The position numbers and the translations under genes are program-made. A DNA stretch of 64,000 nucleotides from LMUY01 sp965198895 (GTDB lineage: Bacteria > Pseudomonadota > Alphaproteobacteria > Acetobacterales > Acetobacteraceae): contig OZ240676.1 in the NCBI GenBank assembly GCA_965198895.1, positions 682,001-746,000 on the forward strand, read 5' to 3'. Within the stretch, counting starts at the first letter, position 1. Each line of letters opens with the position of its first letter. Positions 59,458 to 64,000 of this stretch are shown in pieces. Below the pieces are notes generated by a model, which made no database searches, was not told the origin of the DNA, and was given only the letters and a program-made list of their open reading frames with translations.

Positions 59458-59804
59458 ACGTCGCAGGGGCGCGTGTTTTTGGGTCGCTGAGAAGCTACGA
59501 CTATCGGCTTTGGTCCGCTGGCCCGGTGGTGTCCAACATTGGCACTTGGAGGCAGCGAGCGGGCTTCTAACCACTGAACTGCAAGTTGATAACTCTTCAC
59601 ACTGTCGGATTCTCGCGACCGGTCAGCGGCGCAGTGGCCGAACGCATGCGGCCCTATTCTCGCTAGGAAGAACACCGAGGATGCTGGGCCGCGATAGACG
59701 CCAGTTCGAACCCGTTGGCAACGACGGTTGCCAGCGCAGCGATTTTTAGAATCGTAACTTCTTAGCCGCCCGTCCCAAATACGGGGCGTGACCGGCGAGC
59801 GTGG
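59458..59804 (+). other. Gene-free stretch
   Basis: About 350 bp between convergent units (rightward membrane protein, leftward arsH). No hairpin terminator with a T-run is obvious and no gene is seen. Confidence 0.35.
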
Positions 59805-60509
59805 TCATAGCGCCTCCGGCAGCTTGAATGCCGCCGTCCGCTCGCCGTAGCGGTCGACCAGGTAGTCTGCCCGGTCCCGCAGCAGCCACGTGAACCGCAC
59901 CAGTTCCTCCATGACGTCTACCACCCGGTCGTAATTCGCGCCGGGCAGCATCCGACCGGCTTCGTCAAACTGCTTGAATGCTTTGGGCACGCTGGACTGG
60001 TTGGGGATGGTGAACATCCGCATCCACCGCCCCAGCAGCCGTAGCCCGTTCACGGCATTGAACGACTGCGATCCGCCAGACACCTGCATGACCGCCAGCG
60101 TCCGCCCCTGGGTGGGACGCACCGATCCCTCCTCCAGCGGCAACCAGTCGATCTGGTTCTTGAACACGGCCGTCATGGCGCCGTGCCGCTCCGGGCTGCA
60201 CCAGACTTGGCCCTCCGACCACAGCGACAGCGCCCTCAACTCCTGAACTTTGGGATGGTCCTTGGTCACGCTGTCCACGATCGGCAACTCGCGAGGGTCG
60301 AACATGCGTGTCTCGGCGCCCATGAGCCGCAGCAGCCGGTCCGCCTCCTCGACCAGCAGTCGGCTGTAGGAGCGTTCTCGCAGCGAACCGTAAAGCAGCA
60401 GGATACGCGGCGGGTGCGTCATCCGCTCGACCGGCTCCAGCTTGGCCAGATCCGGTACGTGCAGCAGGTCGGCGCGCATGGCTGGCATGGCGTCATCCAT
60501 CGCATTCAT
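59805..60509 (-). CDS. arsH: ArsH, NADPH-dependent FMN reductase / organoarsenical oxidase
   Basis: A 234-residue flavodoxin-like protein. The FMN phosphate loop is LLYGSLRERSYSRLL, followed by ETRMFDPRELPIVD, LWSEGQVWCSPERHGAMTAV and LAVMQVSGGSQSFNAVNGL, all typical of ArsH. ArsH oxidises trivalent methylarsenicals to the less toxic pentavalent forms using NADPH. The ATG at 60509 gives MNAMDDAM; it is 11 bp from the arsB stop. The frame remains open far upstream but only as a shadow of arsB. Last gene of the ars operon. Confidence 0.93.
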   Translation of the reverse strand: MNAMDDAMPAMRADLLHVPDLAKLEPVERMTHPPRILLLYGSLRERSYSRLLVEEADRLLRLMGAETRMFDPRELPIVDSVTKDHPKVQELRALSLWSEGQVWCSPERHGAMTAVFKNQIDWLPLEEGSVRPTQGRTLAVMQVSGGSQSFNAVNGLRLLGRWMRMFTIPNQSSVPKAFKQFDEAGRMLPGANYDRVVDVMEELVRFTWLLRDRADYLVDRYGERTAAFKLPEAL

Positions 60510-60520
60510 CCTCAAGCGGG

Positions 60521-61894
60521 TCAGAGCAGCGGCAGCCACAACGCCAGCGCGGCGAGCACGACCAAGAGCACCGGCGGCGTGATGGCCAGCCCGACGCGCA
60601 TGTATTGGCCCCACGAAATCCGAATATCCTTGGTGGAGAGCACGTGCAGCCACAGCAGCGTCGCAAGCGACCCGATCGGCGTGAACTTGGGTCCGAGGTC
60701 GCAGCCGATGACGTTGGCGTAAACCATGGCTTCGCGGGTCGCCGCCGGGATGCCGTGAGCGCCTTCGATGGACAGGGCGCCGACCAGCACGCCGGGCATG
60801 TTGTTCATGATGGACGACAGGATCGCCGCGCCGAAGCCGGTGCCGATGGTTGCCGCCCACGGACCGTATCCGGCGAGCCAGACCAGGGCGATGGCCAAGT
60901 GGTCGGTTAGCCCGGCGTTTCGCAGGCCGTAGACCACGAGATACATGCCGAGCGAGAACACCACGATCTGCCAGGGCGCGCCGCGCAGCACCTTGCCAAC
61001 CGGCACGACGGCGCCGCGGCCGCCTCGATGCCAGCGACCGGCCAACGCCAGCAACAGCGACGCCCCGGCGCCTGTCACCGCCGACACTGGCACGCCCAAT
61101 GGGGCCAGGATGAAATAGGCGACGAGCAGCACGGCCAGCAGCGGGAACGCGGCGTGGAAGACGGCATGATCGCGAATGGCGGTGCCCGGGGCTTCCAGTT
61201 GCGCCGTCTGGTAGGTCGCGGGAACCTGAAGACGGTAGAAGGTCCACAAGACGGCTAGGGTGGCGACGAGCGCCACGACATCTACCGGCACCATGACCGC
61301 GGCGTAGCGGTCGAAGGAGACCCCGAAGTAATTGGCGCTGACGATGTTGACCAGATTGCTGATGATCAGCGGCAGGCTGGTGCTGTCGGCCACGAAGCCG
61401 GTGGCGACGATGAACGCCAAGGTGGCCGCCGGGCTGAACTCCAGCCGAACCAGGATCGCCACGACGATGGGCGTCAACAGCAACGCCGCGCCGTCGTTGG
61501 CGAAGACGGCCGCGATGGCCGCGCCCAGGAGCACGACCATCGGGAACAGCCTGCGTCCGTTGCCGCCGCCCCAGCGCGCCACGTGCAGGGCGGCCCATTG
61601 GAAGAACCCGGCCTCGTCGAGCAGCAGCGAAATCACGATCAGGCCGATGAACGTGAAGGTGGCGTCCCAGACGATGTGCCAGACGACCGGCACGTCGCCC
61701 CAACCGATGACGCCGGTCAGCAGCGCGAGCGCCGCGCCAGCCATGGCGCTCCAGCCGATGCCGAGACCGCGCGGCTGCCAGATGACGAAGACGAGGGTGG
61801 CGACGAAGATCGCGAGCGCGAGCATTGCTGGAATCCAATCGGACGATGGGGCCGCGAACCGGATGGCGTCAGGTGGTGCGGCGACCGTCCGCAT
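60521..61894 (-). CDS. arsB: ArsB arsenite efflux permease
   Basis: A 457-residue inner-membrane transporter of the ArsB/NhaD superfamily with about 11-12 hydrophobic segments. Family landmarks are AAVFANDGAALLLTPIVVAI, TSLPLIISNLVNIVSANYFG, ILSSIMNNMPGVLVGAL and GCDLGPKFTPIGSLATLLWL. It exports arsenite driven by the proton gradient. Its start overlaps arsC by 26 bp. A stretch of its 3' end (60562-60905) is repeated, with changes, at 56424-56770. Confidence 0.95.
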   Translation of the reverse strand: MRTVAAPPDAIRFAAPSSDWIPAMLALAIFVATLVFVIWQPRGLGIGWSAMAGAALALLTGVIGWGDVPVVWHIVWDATFTFIGLIVISLLLDEAGFFQWAALHVARWGGGNGRRLFPMVVLLGAAIAAVFANDGAALLLTPIVVAILVRLEFSPAATLAFIVATGFVADSTSLPLIISNLVNIVSANYFGVSFDRYAAVMVPVDVVALVATLAVLWTFYRLQVPATYQTAQLEAPGTAIRDHAVFHAAFPLLAVLLVAYFILAPLGVPVSAVTGAGASLLLALAGRWHRGGRGAVVPVGKVLRGAPWQIVVFSLGMYLVVYGLRNAGLTDHLAIALVWLAGYGPWAATIGTGFGAAILSSIMNNMPGVLVGALSIEGAHGIPAATREAMVYANVIGCDLGPKFTPIGSLATLLWLHVLSTKDIRISWGQYMRVGLAITPPVLLVVLAALALWLPLL

Positions 61895-62303
61895 CGACGA
61901 CGACTTCGCCGTCTTCCTTGGCGAAGGCGCCGCGTTGTGCCTGCGGGAGAACGTCCAGGACCGCTTCGGAAGGACGGCACAGGCTCACGCCGAGCGGCGT
62001 CACCACCAGCGGACGATTGATGAGAATGGGATGCGCCATCATAGCGTCCAGCAGTTGGTCGTCCGTCAGGTCCGGATTGCCCAGGCCGAGTTCGGCGTAG
62101 GGCGTGCCCTTCTCGCGAAGGAGGGTGCGTGGCGTCAGACCCGCGCGGGCGATGAGTTGCACCAGCAACGCCCGCGCGGGCGGCGTCTTGAGGTATTCAA
62201 CGACGTGCGGTTCGATGCCCGCGTTCCGGATCATCGCCAGGGTGTTCCGGGACGTGCCGCAGTCCGGATTGTGGTAGATGACGACGTCTTCGCTCGACAT
62301 CAT
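61869..62303 (-). CDS. arsC: Glutaredoxin-dependent arsenate reductase ArsC
   Basis: A 144-residue ArsC of the glutaredoxin/thioredoxin-fold class. The catalytic Cys15 is in NPDCGTSRNTL, followed by VEYLKTPPARALLVQLIARA, LTDDQLLDAMMAHPILINRP and LVVTPLGVSLCRPSEAVLDV (which carries the substrate-binding Arg). It reduces arsenate to arsenite for export by ArsB. It overlaps the next gene downstream, arsB, by 26 bp and the upstream reductase gene by 4 bp. Confidence 0.95.
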   Translation of the reverse strand: MMSSEDVVIYHNPDCGTSRNTLAMIRNAGIEPHVVEYLKTPPARALLVQLIARAGLTPRTLLREKGTPYAELGLGNPDLTDDQLLDAMMAHPILINRPLVVTPLGVSLCRPSEAVLDVLPQAQRGAFAKEDGEVVVDADGRRTT

Positions 62304-62827
62304 GCAACGTCCCTGCGTCGTGAAGACGCACCCGGAGCTTGGCCGATCTCCCGCACCTTCGCGGTCAACGTCGCACGCTCCAATCCTGCGAGCGGGAGTG
62401 CCGTGAACAGCGAGATGCGCTGCTTCATGTGGCGAAAGGCGGTTACGAAAGCTCGTTCGCGCTCGATCTCACTGCCTGAAGCGACCGCCGGATCAGCAAT
62501 GCCCCAGTGGGCCGTAACCGGCTGACCCGGCCACACCGGGCACGTTTCCCCGGCGGCGTCGTCGCAGACGGTGAAAACGAAGTCCATGACAGGCGCACCG
62601 GGTTCGGCGAACTCGTCCCAACCCTTCGACCGAGCGCCCTCGACCGGGTAGTCGGCATCCGCGAGCACTTTCACCGCCAGCGGCTGGACCGTCCCCTTGG
62701 GGTGGCTACCGGCGGAGAACGCCCGGAACCTGCCACCGCCGTCCTTGGCGAGGATGCTTTCGGCGAGAATGGAGCGCGCCGAATTGCCGGTGCATAGGAA
62801 CAGCACGTTGAAAACGCGGTCGGTCAT
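62300..62827 (-). CDS. LMW-phosphatase-type arsenate reductase
   Basis: A 175-residue protein of the low-molecular-weight tyrosine phosphatase fold. The P-loop is LFLCTGNSARS (C-x5-R, Cys12 and Arg18), followed by AFSAGSHPKGTVQPLAVKVL and VFTVCDDAAGETCPVWPG, where arsenate reductases carry the resolving cysteines. It is usually named ArsC as well (thioredoxin or mycothiol/glutaredoxin linked). Two unrelated arsenate reductases in one operon give redundant entry points. Its start overlaps the arsR stop by 4 bp (ATGA). Confidence 0.9.
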   Translation of the reverse strand: MTDRVFNVLFLCTGNSARSILAESILAKDGGGRFRAFSAGSHPKGTVQPLAVKVLADADYPVEGARSKGWDEFAEPGAPVMDFVFTVCDDAAGETCPVWPGQPVTAHWGIADPAVASGSEIERERAFVTAFRHMKQRISLFTALPLAGLERATLTAKVREIGQAPGASSRRRDVA

Positions 62828-63177
62828 TGCAAAACCTTCTCGGGAACGCAGCAGGGAGCGAGGTCCGCCAGCAGCGGTTCGCACAACTCGGGTCGACCGC
62901 CGCAGCAATCCTTGGCCAGGAACAGCATCATGTCGCGAAGCCGGTCGATGTCGGCGCGGTAGACCACCGAGCGACTGCGCCGTTCCGAACGCACCAGTCC
63001 GGCGCGGGCGAGAACGGCGAGATGCGTCGACATCGTGTTTTGGGGCGTGCCGATTTGCCGGGAGATCTCGCCAGCGGCGAGTCCCTCCGGTTCGCACGTC
63101 ACCAGGAGGCGGAACGTCTCCAGACGAGTGGTCTGCGCCAGGGCGCCGAGGGCGAGGACGGCCGCGCCAATATCCAT
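62824..63177 (-). CDS. arsR: ArsR-type arsenic-sensing repressor
   Basis: A 117-residue winged-helix repressor: LAQTTRLETFRLLV, GLAAGEISRQIGTPQNTMST, HLAVLARAGLVRSERRSRSV. It lacks the classical ELCVCDL metal site on the recognition helix; instead it has a C-terminal cysteine cluster (C91-C92, C99, C109-C110), reminiscent of the C-terminal arsenite site described for Acidithiobacillus ArsR. The ATG at 63177 was chosen over upstream in-frame options because the HTH alignment begins there and a promoter lies just before it. It probably represses its own operon. Confidence 0.92.
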   Translation of the reverse strand: MDIGAAVLALGALAQTTRLETFRLLVTCEPEGLAAGEISRQIGTPQNTMSTHLAVLARAGLVRSERRSRSVVYRADIDRLRDMMLFLAKDCCGGRPELCEPLLADLAPCCVPEKVLQ

Positions 63178-63183
63178 GCATCG

Positions 63184-63212
63184 AGAATAACCGATATGAC
63201 ACCTGCTGTCCA
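63184..63212 (-). promoter_or_regulatory. Putative ars operon promoter with overlapping dyad
   Basis: On the minus strand TGGACA (63212-63207), a 17-bp gap and TATTCT (63189-63184) make a good -35/-10 pair. The -10 ends 6 bp before the arsR ATG, so the transcript would have almost no leader. An imperfect ATCG/CGAT dyad around the -10 could be the ArsR operator. Confidence 0.5.
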
Positions 63213-63223
63213 GTGCGACTTCG

Positions 63224-64000
63224 CTATGTCCGTAGCCTTCGTACGGACGGGACGAGAGCCACCACCAGCGCCACATTCACGACGGCCGCACCGCATAGCA
63301 CCGCCAAGGTCGGCGTTGCACCCCATCGTGCCAGCAGCCAGGAGCCGACTAGCGGAGAAGCTGCCTGGGCGACGAGAGTGGGCATGGCGATACGGCCCAT
63401 CAGCGCGGCGTAGCCTTCGCGCCCAAACAAGGCCAATGGCACCGTCCCGCGCGCGATGGAACGGATCCCGCTACCGGAGCCGTAAAGCATGATTCCAACC
63501 GCCATCGTGCCCGGCGCGCCGATCAGCATGCCCAAGCCGACGGCAACTAGGATGGCGGAGACCAACAAGCTCCAAATCGGATGCGCCCGGCGCCCGAGCA
63601 GCATCTCGAAAACGCGCGCGCCGACCTGCGAGGGACCGACCAAGGCGCCCAGGCCGACCGCCGCCGCCATCGCCACGCCTTGTGACTGCAGCAGCGCCAG
63701 CAAATCGACGGCGATCACTGTCATGATTACGGACGCCAGGGTGAAGCCCGACGCAAGAAGGACGAACGCCAGCCGGTCCACCGGCGCCATCGCCGCGACC
63801 TTGCCGGGCGCGTGCCGACGCTGGGTCTCCTGCGGCACGCCGAAAGCGTAGAGCGGCAGTACGACTGCGATGTGGATGGCTGCATAGGTGAGGCAGGCGC
63901 CACGCCATCCTAGGTGGTCGGTCAGGAATGCGGAGATCGGCCAGCAGACCGTGCTGGCAAAACCGCCCCAGAGGGTGACGCCCGTGATAAGCGGCCGCGC
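63224..64000 (-). CDS. MFS transporter (5' end outside the window)
   Basis: The frame is open from the window edge to the stop and covers about 258 residues, the second half or more of a major facilitator protein. It has at least seven hydrophobic segments, such as VDRLAFVLLASGFTLASVIM, HPIWSLLVSAILVAVGLGML and PTLAVLCGAAVVNVALVVAL, with the loop GWRGACLTYAAIHI typical of MFS permeases. Its position 47 bp upstream of arsR on the same strand suggests a role in metalloid or drug efflux, but arsR has its own promoter and the substrate is unknown. Confidence 0.8.
   Translation of the reverse strand, partial: ARPLITGVTLWGGFASTVCWPISAFLTDHLGWRGACLTYAAIHIAVVLPLYAFGVPQETQRRHAPGKVAAMAPVDRLAFVLLASGFTLASVIMTVIAVDLLALLQSQGVAMAAAVGLGALVGPSQVGARVFEMLLGRRAHPIWSLLVSAILVAVGLGMLIGAPGTMAVGIMLYGSGSGIRSIARGTVPLALFGREGYAALMGRIAMPTLVAQAASPLVGSWLLARWGATPTLAVLCGAAVVNVALVVALVPSVRRLRT

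Noticed and set aside
59805..61838. Single 677-codon leftward frame that seems to fuse an unknown domain to ArsH
   Set aside because: The N-terminal two-thirds is the wrong frame of arsB (Arg/His-rich repeats). ArsH has its own ATG at 60509.
1..64000. CRISPR array, rRNA genes, complete tRNA genes or a replication origin
   Set aside because: Reading through the window I saw no regularly spaced repeats, no rRNA sequence, no complete cloverleaf and no iteron or DnaA-box cluster. Short or degenerate cases could be missed by eye.

Overview
Origin and character. The window is high-GC DNA from an alphaproteobacterium, most likely of the Rhodospirillales/Acetobacteraceae type. The class call rests on the error-prone polymerase DnaE2 sitting under a GAAC-N7-GAAC SOS box, the alphaproteobacterial LexA operator, and on the general flavour of the protein families; the family-level call is only an impression. 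Most of the window is accessory DNA: one genomic island packed with antiviral genes, two complete insertion sequences, an arsenic-resistance operon, and many broken or chimaeric genes.  Layout. 1-1.5 kb is ordinary chromosome (M29 aminopeptidase start, periplasmic solute-binding protein). At 1.61 kb lies the 5' half of a tRNA-Ser(GCU) gene that loses tRNA character straight after the anticodon loop; a tyrosine integrase and an excisionase-like HTH gene follow, so this is the probable left edge of an integrated island. 4.1-5.3 kb holds an orphan DNA methyltransferase. 5366-8339 is a complete IS66-family element with perfect 8-bp target duplications; it cuts the 3' end of an already frameshifted abortive-infection gene (AbiV). 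9.3-10.5 kb is a mosaic of gene fragments.  10.7-29.9 kb is the defence core: a complete Qat system (qatABCD), then a four-gene cassette of DUF499 ATPase, DUF3780 protein, DUF1156 DNA methylase and phospholipase-D/SNF2 helicase, then a DUF6000 protein, a possible acetyltransferase, a PD-(D/E)XK nuclease, and a double-HTH/adenine-methylase fusion. Fragments of one AAA-protease/small-protein gene pair lie on both sides of this core (10.1-10.5 and 30.0-30.5 kb).  30.5-47 kb carries small conserved genes, a translationally coupled operon of a sigma-like protein, a small acidic protein and an ImmA/IrrE metalloprotease (31.6-33.4 kb), a convergent EVE/PUA-like plus Mrr restriction enzyme, a RES-Xre toxin-antitoxin pair placed between two copies of a zinc-ribbon gene end, an EcsC protein, a 391-residue HTH-like protein with a decayed copy, a ParB-like protein, a DnaQ-like protein that has lost its catalytic residues, a PD-(D/E)XK protein and a DUF262-HNH (GmrSD-like) enzyme.  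47-51 kb is an SOS-controlled dnaE2 operon without imuA/imuB in front of it. 51-59.5 kb holds two overlapping SDR genes, a complete IS21-family element abutting a truncated catalase gene, an arsB-alcohol dehydrogenase chimaera, and a run of genes with single-base frameshifts near a MarR regulator. 59.8-64 kb is an arsenic operon reading leftward (arsR, LMW-type arsC, glutaredoxin-type arsC, arsB, arsH) with an MFS transporter upstream.  How it works together. The island layers several antiphage mechanisms (Qat, the DUF499 cassette, modification-dependent restriction, toxin-antitoxin, nucleases) with repeated traces of insertion, duplication and decay. The best candidate for something undescribed is the sigma-like / small protein / ImmA-IrrE operon. 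It has the parts of a protease-triggered transcription switch and lies among defence genes, but its function is inferred from gene order alone.
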